Notes: a model not told the origin generated them from the letters alone. A DNA stretch of 64,000 nucleotides from Muricea muricata (GCA_963855995.1 OY979718.1:36161059-36225058); one strand, 5' to 3'; positions 1 to 52,868 are shown, counted from the first letter of the stretch. Made by a program: numbers and translations.

Positions 1-134
1 TCCTCCATTAAGCCATCTAGGTGCCTGAAATTTAAGAACGAGATAGGACAGGCTTTAAACCAAAGCATGTCAGAATATGCTGGTACAAAATAGCAAACGA
101 TACGTCGTTCTTTGTTGATATAGTGTAAACTCAC

Positions 135-402
135 CTTCTGTCTCTTCTGATACAGTTTTGTCTTTCCCATGGAGTTTAATGGAAAATTGCTCAGCCACAG
201 CGTGCAACATTCGAGACGCAACCTTTGAACTGTATAATACTATATAACTATACAAGAATACCCTACATGACTCCATCTTCGTTAGTAAACTATATACTGG
301 AGAAGCATGATCATCATGGCGTTGTTTGGCTACTTCGATTGCAGAGATGAGGTCCCAGTAATTCTTAACAATGCTGTCAATACAGAATGCAAAACAGTGC
401 AT
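135..402 (-). CDS. Possible exon of unknown minus-strand gene
   Basis: An open frame on the minus strand runs from an ATG at 402 to a good splice donor (GTGAGT) just below 135. The translation is ordinary mixed protein, not low complexity, with stretches such as KNYWDLISAIEVAKQRHDD and SRMLHAVAEQF. I do not recognise the family. The sequence upstream of the ATG is a poly-G/poly-C tract with no clear acceptor. It could be an exon of a gene extending beyond position 1 or a transposon fragment. It does not look like the missing TEX9 C-terminus. Confidence 0.25.
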
Positions 403-1503
403 CGTGGGGGAGGGTGGGGGGGGGGGCGGTCGTCAACGTTCGATATGATAGCCGTGTCATTGGTTGTTTGAAGGTCATTCCCTATAGCTCATGGTTTCAG
501 AAAGCTTTATCGGTGTAACAAGCCAGGAAATGAACTAAATGCAGCTGCGCAGTAGAATACACTTCTTTGCCACTTCCTGGATTAAGCTGTGAGAAAATCA
601 GCGAACACATAGACAATGATTTGTCTCCGTCATGCTCCAAGGTTCGTACCCTATATGCCTGGCCTCCATTTATGTTTCCAATATTCCATCGCCTTCTTCT
701 GTTCCCAGGAATTTATATCTCTCCTTCCGCACTCTCCTGGCTTATCCTTTGCAGGCCCATATCCTTCACGTGGGTCTCATGGTTGGGTTGGTATGTCTCC
801 AGATAATGATGGAACAGATTATGCATCAGCTTGGCTTCCCCCCTTTCCAAGAGACCTTATCTTTGATCTTTAGATTCATCCAGTAATTGACCATCGGGAT
901 CTCTCCTAAACAAAAACCTACTGGGGCCCATGCGTCACCTTGCAGGAGCCCTCTCCTGAAATTATTTAGGAGTGGTTTCATCGACAAATATAACTCGTCC
1001 CCATTTAACGATAACATAATTTTGTCCCTTGTGTTCCTTCACCTTTTTACTTTTATTTCATGATCTCGAGCGGTTCTATTCTGCATGAAGAGGTCAAGGC
1101 ATTTGTCACATGATCACTTCTGCCAAACAAAGATATGCGACGTTATTAAAGAAATCCCCGTTACAAATCCCTATGTTAATGCACTGTTGTATCGAGTTAG
1201 CGTTCCAGTTTGTATAACAGAACTAGATCAACCCCCCCCCCCCCCCCCTAACCGTTTTCGTTTCAGTTTACTTAGAGTTCAATAGTCCAGCCTCCTACAA
1301 ACCTTTGCAATTGGGTTGATTTTCCCAGCACTTACGGATTGCATGAAAATTGTACATATAAAACAGAATTGGAAGCATTTTAAGTGTTGTGCTGGAAACA
1401 AGCGATAAGTGAAATGAGGACTGTACAACTATGTCTAAAAGACATTACATATTTATATAGTTCTTTCAAAACTCCACAATCGAGAGTTTCCATCGTTGAA
1501 TTA
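403..1503. other. No gene recognised
   Basis: About 1.1 kb without a supportable gene. It holds a G run near 411-428 and a C run near 1231-1248. The short overlapping open frames at 567-886 differ in frame and show no family resemblance. Confidence 0.5.
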
Positions 1504-1817
1504 CAGTCGCGACAATAGAAGCGCGCCGAAAATATTTGACAAACTTATTTGCTCAAGTTTAGCAGTTCCTCTGATCAATTCCTCCCGTGATTCCTCAAAT
1601 TTTGAAAAGTTCGTCAAAATGTTCACAACTTCCTGTTTATTGACCATATTGACCAATCAGAATGCTTGTGAATAAGATATATACCACTCTGATTGGTCAA
1701 TTAACAGGAAGTTGTGAACCTTTAAGGAACTTCTTCTAAATTTTGAGAAATTGATCAGAGGAATTGCCAAACTTGAATTATTCAAATATTTTCAGAGCGC
1801 TTCTATTGCCACGACTG
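1504..1817. mobile_element. Hairpin MITE, Tc1/mariner-like ends, TA target
   Basis: The two halves are inverted copies. The left end reads CAGTCGCGACAATAGAAGCG and the right end is its near complement (CGCTTCTATTGCCACGACTG). Both ends are flanked by TA (1502-1503 and 1818-1819). CAGT ends with a TA duplication are typical of non-autonomous Tc1/mariner elements. The interior contains two inverted copies of a segment around CACAACTTCCTGT. There is no coding capacity. A diverged half copy lies at 43020-43110. Confidence 0.7.
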
Positions 1818-1896
1818 TAAGCAGTATTTGTTCTTAATTACTGCACTTCGAGGTTTCTATCGAGTAAGACAACAATATCTGATTTAAGTAATTTGT

Positions 1897-2235
1897 TGGG
1901 CCCACTGATCTCATAGTAGAATGGATATAGCTTCTATAGATAAGAAAAGTGAAGCCTAATTATATATGCAAGATTCACTTCCGGGGACCACGGAGTGAAA
2001 CAAACGTCTATAGAAATGTATGGCGGACAACACGCACGATCGCACAATTTCGAAAGTTTAATTGGCTTAAATTTTCGAAATTGTGCGCTCGTGCGTGTTG
2101 TTCGCCATACATTTCTATACAAGTTTGTTTCACTCCGTGGTCCCCGGAAGTGAATTTTTCATATATAATTAGGCTTCACTTTCCTTATCTATAGAAGCTA
2201 TATCTAGTCTACTATGAGATCAGTGGTTGGGCCCA
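1897..2235. mobile_element. Near-perfect hairpin MITE, about 340 bp
   Basis: Arms of roughly 150 bp are near-perfect inverted copies, sharing TGATCTCATAGTAGA, ATAGCTTCTATAGATAAG, TTCACTTCCGGGGACCACGG and TGTATGGCG, and meeting around 2060. The ends are TTGGGCCC and GGGCCCA. Because of the symmetry the two strands give almost the same open frame, so those frames are not genes. I could not fix the target duplication. Confidence 0.75.
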
Positions 2236-2395
2236 GCCGTCTCGCGGGGAAACGCATTTTAGGGTGATATAGCATCTTGAGATTAGCACTGCGCAAAAAC
2301 TGCATCTTTCTACCGAATTGCTTGGTGCACATGAGGTTAGATTGCTATCGGGAGGAAATATTTTATAAGCGAGAATTTAAAATAGAATAACGTTA

Positions 2396-42880
<40,485 letters not shown>

Positions 42881-43019
42881 CTAAAAGAATTATTTAGTCA
42901 AATGCATGTGCTCTGTGGTGCACATACCAGGTGTGGGGCTTTAAATTTATATTTTATGTAATATTCGAGCAGGACTGCTTTTGTCATAAGATATTTTCTG
43001 AATAAAGCACGAACATTGA

Positions 43020-43110
43020 CAGTTGCCGCAATAGAAGCGTTCCACAAACTGACCAATTGATTTCCTGAATTAGAGCAGTTCCTCTGATCAATTCTTCAAA
43101 ATTTTGATAT
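43020..43110. repeat. Half copy of the MITE family at 1504-1817
   Basis: CAGTTGCCGCAATAGAAGCG, TTAGAGCAGTTCCTCTGATCAATTC-like text matches the left arm of the element at 1504 (about 20 bases at a time); the right arm is absent. Confidence 0.5.
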
Positions 43111-43268
43111 GTTGTATCAGCTTATTCGTGAGCATTGAATTTAAAGAAAATGTTATGTTAAAACATTCGACATCGTCGTCTACCAACATCTAGCAAATTT
43201 ATCTAAAATTCTGATCGACTGTGCCAAGAAACCGAAGAACCTACAAATTGCTGCAATACGGCGCCCAG

Positions 43269-44511
43269 CCTCGTACCCAGGCTCTCTTGTCTACGCTCCT
43301 CGCTGGAGGAACCCCAGTGAAACCTGGTCACGTGGCTCCCAGATTTTGGGAGCCAGTTTGTGTGGGACGGTTCACTTAATCAATGATAATTCACGCCATC
43401 GTTAATTTTAAGTCTGTAATTTATCGTTCATTAAATTTAAGACCTTATTTGATACCTTGATTTGTTTTATAGAAACCAGCTTTTTTAATATAAAAATGTA
43501 GCATATTAACGTAAACTAAAAACATCAGTTTTGAAAATAACAAAGCAATGGACACTCCGTAGATAGAAATCAATTTTAATACGTTTCGACTAGCTTGCAG
43601 TCATCATCATCATCAGGTACGACTAACGCTAATACCATTGATATCATGTTTCACTTCAACCTCGTACCCAGGGCATTTTGCTTGGTTTCACTTGTGTATA
43701 TATAGCTTTTATACCACAATAGCGTCATACCTGATGATGACTGCAAGCTAGTCGAAACGTTGTATTAAAAATGATTTCAATCTACGGAATGTCCATTGTT
43801 TTGTTATTTTTAAAATTGCTGAATGGTAACCGCAACTTTTAAAACATCAGTGTTCCTCTTATTTTATTTCACTAGGACCCGTTTGCTTACTGGGTGCGAA
43901 GCTGTATGTACTTTAATATAATTGTACACCAAATTACTATACTGACGTTTTGATCTACCATTGTATCCGCGGTACTTTCTCGTTTAATTTTTGTTTGACA
44001 TTAAACCTTGGTTATTGCTGTGTTTATATTTTCTATTTCACGATAATTTCATTAATTTGTCAACCATGGAGACACGATTCCGTTAATATAATCATGTTTT
44101 AATACGTAGAGGACATTACATAATGGCGCTAAGATATGAATATAATTTTCGAGTGGTGTTTTCAACACGAGAAGTCGGAACAAACATATAAATCCCGCGC
44201 GAAACACACGCGTTTTTCACGCGTTACATATTTTTTCATATCTTCACGAGTGAAAATATGGAAAATATGAGTGTTTTAGTCTATGAAATACACATAATCA
44301 TTATATGGTTAAAAAGCAATCTGCGTTAATTAGATGTCCCGTTAATTTATTTTACCCTAATAAAGTACATTGTTAATTTCTTATAATAAAATACCAATCC
44401 TCCACTAGCTAGTAATGGGTATCTGAGTGGCACCCAAAATCTGGGATTCTGAAATTCACCAAGGTCTCTTTCTCCATCGAGGAGCGTAGAGAACAGAGCC
44501 TAGGAACGAGG
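43269..44511. mobile_element. 1.2 kb inverted-repeat element, CCTCGTACCCAGGCTCT ends
   Basis: Left end CCTCGTACCCAGGCTCTCTT, TCTACGCTCCTCG; right end CGAGGAGCGTAGA, GAGCCTAGGAACGAGG. Interior AT-rich with no gene. Contains the nested element at 43530-43815. Target duplication not resolved. Confidence 0.55.
43530..43815. mobile_element. Nested MITE, GTCGAAACGT arms
   Basis: Inverted arms AAAATAACAAAGCAATGGAC, CTCCGTAGAT, TACGTTTCGACTAGCTTGCA and TGATGACTGCAAGCTAGTCG, GGAATGTCCATTG. A second CCTCGTACCCAGG motif (43663) lies in its loop. Confidence 0.65.
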
Positions 44512-47170
44512 TTGTGCGGCGCCCCAAATTTTTCTTTGCCCCCCACCCCCCCCCCCTCCAACCAGAAGACCTGGCTATATCACTGACAAATGTTGTATTA
44601 GCAAGAGCTATTGCAATACAGTTCATAATAAATTTTGACCAGGGATTAAGAAGAGGTATCTGCAAGGTGGGAGTTGTAATTCCATTGCTAGGTATAGCCT
44701 ATTATTATTATCATTATTATTATTATTAGATTTGTCACAGATATTTACAATAACATATGAACATATAACATTCTACAGGACAACACACGTGACTGGAATG
44801 TGGAACAGAACTTTCGTCCTAATTAATACCTCACCCTATTATTATTAGTCTGGTGTACATCAAATTCATTTCTGCAAAGTGCCACAACCTGATTTTCACC
44901 ACAAAAACTACAGTACTTCTGGAAACCTGGTTTGACCCAGAGGTAATGGGTAGTTCAAAAAAGTTCGTTACCCACCCACAGAGGAGACTTAACTACCATC
45001 CAGAGAGGGGGGAGCGAAATCAGCAAAAGAATGTCTTAAATTTATATAAGATGTCTGGAGAGGGGGAGAGAAAGTGTATTGTAAATTTCCTCAATGGGAG
45101 ATGGATCTTTTTGGGAACAATTCAAAATCCTAACCCAGGTTTAAACAACTGCCTCAAATGATATGCACTTTTTATTCCATTATTTCAATCCATTAGATCA
45201 TTAATGGATATTTTTTATTATCATACCAATCTGAAAAGTGGATGTTAAATGCACCAAACATGTCAGTCTCAAACATTGGCATGCAATTTCAATTCTTATT
45301 CAGTGTTCTGCACAACTTCAACTGTTGCGTTGCCTAATGAGTTGGAATGTTTGGCACTCTCTCCTCTTTAGTGGTTGTTTATAAATGAGACAAGAACATG
45401 TTTTTAAACGAAGGAAGAGGAACAACTTGCTGAACATGCAGGCATCGACAATTCTGTTGTTCTCATGACCGCTGGCCAGTCCTGAGCAGTGCTTAGTAGG
45501 ACCATGGAGGAGAGTGTCTTGCATATAAACATTCAACTTTCCCCACTGGTCATCCAGACGGCTAACTTTGCGTTGCACAAATTTTCAAGCTTGTGAGCGC
45601 ACGTGCGCAAATGTTGTTGCACGTGCGCACTTTCATTCAGAAATTTGACTGTCTGCACTAAAACCAGAATGCTTTACATGCAATTAAGTCAAAATGCTTT
45701 AAATGCTGGCAAAGCATGCTGGTCTTAGTAGTAAATAGTGCTGCAAAACGCGATTATGGGTATGGTCTATTTGTCATGTATTAGCCAGCCTTCCAATTTG
45801 TGATGTATTAGCAATCTGTCAAATTTTGCAACAACACCAGGTGTTAAATATCGTCTTGCCCTTCCACGTGTGCATTTTGAGATTGCAGACGTGCATATTA
45901 GCAATTGGAAAAATATCTTTCGCACGCAGCTAGCAAAGTTAGCAGTCTGGCTGGTCATAATGTGAAATGCAGACAGACTAATGTTACATGAAATTGGACT
46001 GGCTTGAAAATTTCCCTAGACAATCAAATTTCGTGTAGCATCCCGATTCTGCATATAATATTATATCTATTTCGCACTGATATACATCTATTTATAATTG
46101 CATCAGACTGTGATTGTGAATACAGTGATATACTGTACATTGTACAATAATACATATATTGATATAAATAGATATGTAATTGATATTACATATTTAAACA
46201 TACCATAGTAAATATTCAGTGCTGGCAATGTTTCCTTGGCACTTCTGCAAAGTTTCAATGATAAATGATTAAAAAAAGTGTGCAGAAATCCTAGCAAAAA
46301 CCATGAGCAAAAATCTCATAAACAACGACCGCGCAATACAGAGACAAACGGAGACATGGAACCGAGAGTAAAGGCGTCATTAGCGTCATGACAACAGAGA
46401 CACAATACTTCGCCTTACACCAATTTTAGTCTAATTATATTGCTAAATAAACAAACGAAAATGGCGCCGAATTTCAACATTTTCAAATATTATTGCTCAT
46501 TTCCACTGATATTGTCATGGGTTTACTCATAAAGAAAAAAATAAAGAATTGCGTTTATGGTTTTATTTTTAATGGATAGTAAAGGTGAGTGTCAAGTTGA
46601 GTTTTTAAACGGCGGATCCCCGCGTATACAAAGCGGCGGCGCTTGCGGTTGCAGAAATCAAATTTGGTGGAAAAATTTCAAATTTGATTGGATTTTTTGC
46701 TTTTACTTTTACCCGCCGGCCCCTTTGGTTATACCTCATGAAGGGTGATTTTACTCCCAAATTTCCAATTTAGCTCGCCTGTTGACAATCAAACACTGTA
46801 AAAACACCTTGGATTGATCTTTAGTTTCTAAGTAATAGAAAATTATCTAGACAAAATTTCTGATCGATTTGCTATTTGGTCGGAAAAACTGGATTTTGGT
46901 TGGAAAGCCATCGACCGCTGATCGTTATTTCAGGCTCTGCAACATGATTAAAAAAGCTTTGAATATTGAGAAAAAATTGCAACTTGTTTCAAAAGATATG
47001 GACCAAGCTGGGCTTGAACTTTGATTTAGGAACAGAAAGTCACAACACTACTAACGTTTGAGCTAATTTGGCCTGGGTGACAGGGATAGATCGTATGTTC
47101 GATAGAACATTTAGAATTTAAGCTCCACAAGGTTGTGGGAACCATGAGTGTCAGTAGTTGTGGTCACTAG
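44512..47170. other. No gene recognised
   Basis: About 2.6 kb. Holds a TTA/ATT microsatellite at 44700-44730, a G/C run near 44540-44558, and a GAAAATGGCGCCG motif at about 46457. Open frames at 44456-46748 are short and without family resemblance. Confidence 0.45.
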
Positions 47171-47407
47171 ACAGCAAAAAATGAACAACCTGTTCTGGCC
47201 TGATGAAAACAGCATTGAACAATGTTTTGCTGCCCACATTGTTCCATGTTCTCAACAACACTAAACAAGTTGTTGAGCCTGAACTAGCCTGCAATCAGGT
47301 GTGACAATGTTGTACAATATTGTTGACAGCCTTGAACAATGTTGGCAGCAAAACATTGTGCAAGCCTGTTTTCATCAGGCCCGAACAGATTGTTCATTTT
47401 TTGCTGT
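47171..47407. mobile_element. MITE, ACAGCAAAAAATGAACAA ends
   Basis: Inverted ends ACAGCAAAAAATGAACAA and TTGTTCATTTTTTGCTGT, continuing inward with CTGATGAAAACAG/CTGTTTTCATCAG and several AACAATGTT motifs. 237 bp, non-coding. Confidence 0.75.
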
Positions 47408-47750
47408 GTAGTCTTTGCGGTGTCGTGCACGCCTTCCAAAGTGCCATGCACTGTTGGCATTCATCAATCTGTAACCACAGGGATGACCAAAAAATAGTAG
47501 CCATATGTCAAACTAATGACATGGCTATTTTTATTTATAATTCTGTCATTTCACAAGAATAATATATTATTAAAAATTGTTCTTATTCAATGCACAAAAC
47601 TGGAGTTGAACTCCAATATCGATCTTTGCTTGATAAAAAACCCGCGATTATTTAAAGCCTACAATCCTGGAATCCGAAGAAATTTTATTCAAGTTTACAC
47701 AATACAATGGGGATTGTAACTTGCAAACTAAACAGCGGCCTACTTGCTAT

Positions 47751-47955
47751 TGTTGTAAGAACATAATAGTATTGGGATATCTAGACATTGTATTATGGTT
47801 ATGAATATTCGATAAGTCTTTATTCTGTATTATTATGTAAATCATGTAAAATACCCAAAAAGAATAGTATAAATACTAGTGTAAACAGCTTTTAGATGTA
47901 GTCGGTAAATAATAGTTTAGATGACAGAAAACGTGTATATTGTGAGTTTATAATA
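47751..47955 (+). repeat. Gypsy 5' LTR
   Basis: Begins TGTTGTAAGAACATAATAG. A TATAAAT box lies at about 47869. Ends ...TTTATAATA, where the 3' LTR has TTTATAACA (one substitution in the terminal CA). The tRNA-primer site TGGCGACGAGGA begins at 47957. Confidence 0.9.
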
Positions 47956-47956
47956 T

Positions 47957-47968
47957 TGGCGACGAGGA
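47957..47968 (+). promoter_or_regulatory. Probable gypsy primer-binding site
   Basis: TGGCGACGAGGA follows the 5' LTR by one base; TGG pairs with a tRNA CCA end. The tRNA was not identified. Confidence 0.6.
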
Positions 47969-47983
47969 TTGAACAAAGTTAGC

Positions 47984-48517
47984 ATGCCTCCTAAAACGAG
48001 AAAGGCATTAAAAATCGAACCATTTGAACCAGACGAAGACATTTTAGAAACAACATGCAAATGGAAATTATGGAGACGAAGACTTGAAGTTCAGATGAAG
48101 TATTTTGACATTGTGAAGCCAGAAGATATGAAAGCAGCGTTGCTGGTCCATGGCGGCGACAAGATCCTTTCGATAGACGAGAATGGCGCTCAACCACAAG
48201 AAGATCTCGATGAATACAAGACGTTGATAGCGAAAATCGAGCATATATATGTCGCAAGAAATACGAGACTTCATGCGAGATTCCGATTCAATAAAGCCAT
48301 CAGACAATCAAATCAATCCATCGCTCAATACGAACTCGAACTTCGAAGACTTGCTAAAGAATGTGACTTTCATGGTTACGATGACGAGATGATTCTAGAC
48401 CGTCTGATATTGACGAGCAAAGATGAAAGTCTACAAGCAAAAGCGTTAGAAAATAATTGGTCACTTGAGGACTTCTTGAAATATGCGACTACAAAGCAAG
48501 ACATGTCCAGCTGCTAA
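47984..48517 (+). pseudogene. Gypsy Gag, N-terminal part
   Basis: From ATG at 47984 (MPPKTRKALKIEPFEPDED). Contains a retrotransposon Gag helical region (TRLHARFRFNKAIRQSNQSI, AQYELELRRLAKECDFHG). The frame closes at 48515 just as the zinc-knuckle frame opens, so Gag is truncated or frameshifted here. Confidence 0.75.
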
Positions 48518-48932
48518 AAAAGAATGTTTCAAATGTGGGAAAATTGGCCATTTCAGCGCGCAATGTTTCTCGAGAAAGATTGATAGCGGTTTGAAGCAAG
48601 TAAAGGCTGCTGGTTCGAGTAATGGTCCAGATATGAGAAATTACGTACAAGATTATGATGACTCATCCGACTCCGATCCTGAATTTTACAGATGTGTGAG
48701 CGAGAAGTTGGGTATACGAGCTGTAAAAGGACAAAGTACTAGCAACATTTTGTTACCTGTCTATGTATATGAAACGAAAATCATTGTTGATCCAGATACC
48801 GGCGCTGATGTTGATCTAATCCCAGCGAGTGATTTTAAGAAGATCTACGAACAAAACCCAGATATCAAAAAACACATAAAGAAACCAAAAAGGAAGATCT
48901 ATGCTCTCAATGGTGTACAATCAAAGACGTGA
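48505..48932 (+). pseudogene. Gypsy zinc knuckle and aspartic protease
   Basis: CFKCGKIGHFSAQC is a standard CCHC knuckle near 48527-48570. IIVDPDTGADVDLIPASDF is the protease active-site region (DTGA) near 48780-48835. Stop at 48930, with the next pol frame starting at about the same place in another phase. Confidence 0.8.
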
Positions 48933-51033
48933 AGCTGTCAAATAAAAATGCAGAAACCTTAACTGATCTTTACGTCATCCCAGATGGCATCCACAAATAT
49001 CCACTCTTATCCGAAAGAACACTAATTAATCTTGGAATGATTAAATACAGTATCGAAGGAGAGTTTGTAAAAAAGGTCGATGCAAGAACAGAAAATGAAA
49101 GTGAATGTAAACTTGAAAACGAATTGCCAAAGAGAGAACTAAAAAGAATCCTGCAGAAACATAAGAAAATGTTCCATGGTATCGGTACACTAAAGAATCC
49201 AGAAACAGGAGAACCAATTCTTACGCACATTGAGATGAATTCCGACGCAAAACCAGTCATACAACCACCTAGACCTGTACCACATCATCTTGAAGAAAAA
49301 ACAAAAAAGAAATTAGATTACTTCGTTCAAGAAGGGGTTATGACATGAACAAAACCAGGAGAACCGATTGTGTATGCTAGCCCTCTTGTCATCACACCGT
49401 AAGGAGATGATGTCCGCATTACTGCAGACTTCCGTATGGCAAACAAAGGAGCATCGAGAACCCGCATCGTACCTGGTTTGGGAATAGATGAACTGTCAGC
49501 AGCATTCGAAGATTGCAAAGTGTTTTCCAAATTAGATATGAACAATGGATATCATCAATTGAGAGTAGACGAGGATAGTGCTGTGCGCCGGAGGGCCGGA
49601 GCCGGAGTTTTGACGTATTCTGCCGGAGCTTGTTCACCTCCGGCAAAACTCCGGCAGGGCTTATTTGTGCTGCAAACTTCTATCATAGATCAACGAAAAA
49701 ACTTACTCCATCGACGAAAAAGTAAATACAGCCTATGGCTTGCCACAAACATACAAATTATGATTATTGCATTTTGTGTTATTTTTGTATAACTGTGACG
49801 TCCGCAAGACGGTAAAGCGCGTGAAAATTTTATCTAAAAATTTCATCAATTGCTGCGGCGCTATGCTTACAATATTGTCAACATGAAAGGTCGAATATGT
49901 GTTTTAGAGAATAACTGAAACATTACCCTCGTCAGTAACGTCTGAGAGAGTCTTTTCTTCGGGCGAGTAACGTTGTAGCAGGAAACATTGATAAACTTGC
50001 TTTCATTAAGTTTAATAACAAAAAGTTTTAACCACATTGACCTTGCGTCTTGTTTTGCAAATACAATACGCTTATTACAAAATGTTAATGCGAAGAATGC
50101 GAAGTGCTAAATAAAAAACAAAGATGGTGTTTCCAATTTAAACTGTAAAAATTTCCAATTTTGACAAATTTGCACAAGCCTAAAATTTTCTGCCGGAGCC
50201 GGAGTTTTTTTCCCGGAGCCGGAGTTTTTTTTGCCGGAGCCGGAGCCGGAGCCGGAGGTGACAAAACCGGAGTTTGCACAGCACTAGACGAGGATTCCAA
50301 GAAGTATTTTGTTTTAACCACACCCTGGGAAAATTTGAAACACGAAACGCTTGCGCAGGGATGGATTACCAGTCAAGACGAATTCGACAGAAAAATAAAC
50401 GAAATTCTGGCTGGAATTCCTCACGTCAAGAGTAATCGTGATGATTGTTTAATCGGTGGAAAAGATTGGGACGAGCACAATAAAACACTCGATAAAGTGT
50501 TGACACGCCTTCAAGACCATGGTTTAACATTAAAACTAGCGAAATGTGAATTTGAGAAAGAAGAAGTTGAATTTTATGGTGTCAGATTCACTGGAGAAGG
50601 CATGAAACCAGCGAAAGAAAAAGTAAGAGCGTTGAAAGAATGCGGGGAGCCCAGCTCAAAAGAAGGAGTAAGAAGTTTTCTCCAGATGGTAGGATATATG
50701 TCTCGATTTATTCAAAATTTCGCTCAGATCGCTGCCCCATTGCGACAACTAACGAAATCAGCATCAACTTTTCAGTGGGGATCTCAAGAACAGGAAGCTT
50801 TTGACAGTCTAAAAGACAGCTTGACAGAGCAAACAACCCTTTCCTATTTTGTTCCTGGAAAGCCGATCAGAATTTACGTTGACGCAGGGAAGAAAACAGA
50901 AAAATCGAGTAATGTTCCCGGCGGATTGTGTGCAGTTTTATGTCAACAAAACGATGACGGAGAGTGGAAGATGTGTCATGTTGCAAATCGAGCCCTAACT
51001 GACGTCGAACAAGATACGGGCAGACCGAGTTAG
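48929..51033 (+). pseudogene. Gypsy reverse transcriptase and RNase H start, disrupted
   Basis: RT N-terminal part: GEPILTHIEMNSDAKPVIQP, stops at 49346 and 49400, then VRITADFRMANKGASRT and FSKLDMNNGYHQLRVDE. The CCGGAG element (49577-50284) splits the next codons. After it come KKYFVLTTPWENL, NRDDCLIGGKDWDEHN (YxDD box degenerate: NRDD) and the RT/RH connection (KLAKCEFEKEEVEFYGV). The RNase H start is IRIYVDAGKKTE. The frame shifts again near 51020. Confidence 0.8.
49577..50284 (+). mobile_element. CCGGAG-rich non-autonomous element, copy 2
   Basis: Starts AGTGCTGTGC and ends GCACAGCAC(T), a perfect 10-bp inverted terminus. Subterminal CCGGAG runs at 49587-49655 and 50193-50268. The 10-bp duplication AGACGAGGAT lies at 49567-49576 and 50286-50295. 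AT-rich interior matches the copy at 8972-9701 in reverse orientation. The gypsy RT reading frame is interrupted exactly between the two duplications. Confidence 0.85.
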
Positions 51034-52223
51034 AAGCTGCCGCGATCAAGTTCGCCTGTGCTGATGCCCTGTACAAGTATCTGGTCGGAACACCAAAGTT
51101 TGAAATCATCACAGATTGCAAACCACTTGTACATCTGTTCAATAATCCAACATCGAGAGCACCACTACGCATCGAGCGACAGATACTTGCCATTCAAGGA
51201 TTGGATTATGTGGTGAAATACCAGAAAGGAGCAGAGAATATTGCGGATTATGGATCGAGACACCTGACAAAGAAACATGATGATGTTCCCGTTGTGAAGG
51301 CTGTCAATGAATTAGAAGATGGTTTGCGGACTTATGTAACAAAAGGAAATGAATACCTTTCCAAAGTGGCAAAGGAAGATGACGACTATATGTTCCTAAA
51401 AGAAGTTATTGAAGGTAACCTCTGGAAGAAATATGGAAAGGATCCACGAATTTCAAGATTTCTCGGGGTAGCATCCGATCTATCTGTTGTTGGAGACTTA
51501 ATCCTGTTTAGAGATAAAGTTGTTCCACCTCGCAGTGAAAGAAGAAGATTTGTTGAGAAAGCGCACAAGATGGGACATTCTGGAGAAACTCGTACGCTGA
51601 ATCTTCTTCAAGAGAAAATTTTGTTTCCTGATATTTCAAAAGTATCTAAAGACACCGTACAGAATTGCCAGAGCTGTCAAGTCACTTATGATCGTACATA
51701 TGACGAACCCCTCAAATCAACTCCATTACCACCTGGTCCTTGGCATACAATTTCTGTAGATTTCAAAGGACCATTGAAAGATGGAACTTACGCTTTAGTC
51801 GGGTATGACCTCCACAGTCGTTATCCTGTTGTGGGCTACTGCAGATCTACAGCGTTTTCGAGCGTGAAAACAATCCTTGATTTATGGTTTTCAACATTTG
51901 GCACAGTGAAAGAACTGAAATCTGATCAAGGACCTCCATTTACTGGACATGAATTTAAGGCGTATGCTCGAGAGAAAGGCTTCATCCACAAACGAGTAAA
52001 GCCTAGATATCCGAGAGGCAACGGTGAAGCGGAGAAATTCATGCAGAATCTGAAGAAGATAGAAAGAATTGCTAAACAAGAAGGAAAAAAGTACCGTGCT
52101 CTTGTTGAAGGAATGCTAAATGGATATCGTGCTACACCGCATCCTGCTACGGGTAAGAGTCCGTTCGAGTTAATGTTTGGACGAGAGATGCAACTAGGAG
52201 TATTGCCAGACATCAAAATGTGA
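51030..52223 (+). pseudogene. Gypsy RNase H end and integrase
   Basis: RNase H end (TELEAAAIKFACADALYKYL, KFEIITDCKPLVHLF) in a frame shifted near 51030. The integrase zinc block has H-x3-H and C-x2-C (HKMGHSGETRT; NCQSCQ). The catalytic core shows D in ISVDFKGPL, D in KSDQGPPFTG and E in RGNGEAEKF, so the DDE triad is complete. Stop at 52221. Confidence 0.85.
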
Positions 52224-52263
52224 AAACGATCCTGAAGTCAGAAAGAACGATGCTCAGTACAAA

Positions 52264-52677
52264 TTGAAGTCTAAAAGATATCACGATAAGCGCAAAAATG
52301 TCAAGAAATCTGATATTGCTGTTGGAGACAGAATTATCATGAAGAACAAACGGACAGATCCACTCAACCCAATTTTTGGTAAAGTGATCGAAATATGGGG
52401 AAATGCTGTAACAGCTCGGTTTGACGACGGAAAAGTTTTCACGCGTGACAAGTCACACTTTAAGATCTTAAGAAAAAGGTCTTGTTCTTGGGAACGAAAT
52501 AAAGTTCAAGAGAACTCAAGCTCTAACAAGAATGCACTCGGGCAGAGAAGAAACAACCAAAACATGCAAGATGAGATGATGTACCAGACTGATCGCAGAG
52601 TTAACGGAAGTAGACAACCCGTTTATATCACTCGTAGTGGTCGTGAAGTATATCTTCCTGTACGATTTCAAAGTTGA
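52264..52677 (+). pseudogene. Gypsy integrase C-terminal tail
   Basis: Continuation of the pol tail after the 52221 stop: KSKRYHDKRKNVKKSDIAVG, GDRIIMKNKRTDPLNPIFGK and VTARFDDGKVFTRDKSHFK, an integrase C-terminal (GPY/F-like) region, then a basic low-complexity end. Confidence 0.65.
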
Positions 52678-52868
52678 AGAGAAGAAAATTGGTATTGACA
52701 TTCATTGGCATAGAAATAGTATCAATATTAAATTTTATTAGTATTTTCAAACATTGAGAGAAACTGATATGATATTCTGTTAACATTTAATACATCGTAA
52801 TAGAGTTTCTTTATAAATAGCTATAAGACCTATTACATTATCAGTTATGAAACGATTAATTCGAAGTT

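Noticed and set aside
1934..2194. Two similar open frames on opposite strands
   Set aside because: They are mirror translations of the arms of the hairpin element at 1897-2235, not genes.
49436..49792. 118-codon plus-strand frame
   Set aside because: A chimera of gypsy RT and the inserted CCGGAG element.
50161..51033. Long frame starting inside the CCGGAG element
   Set aside because: The apparent start belongs to the insertion; only the part after 50285 is gypsy pol.
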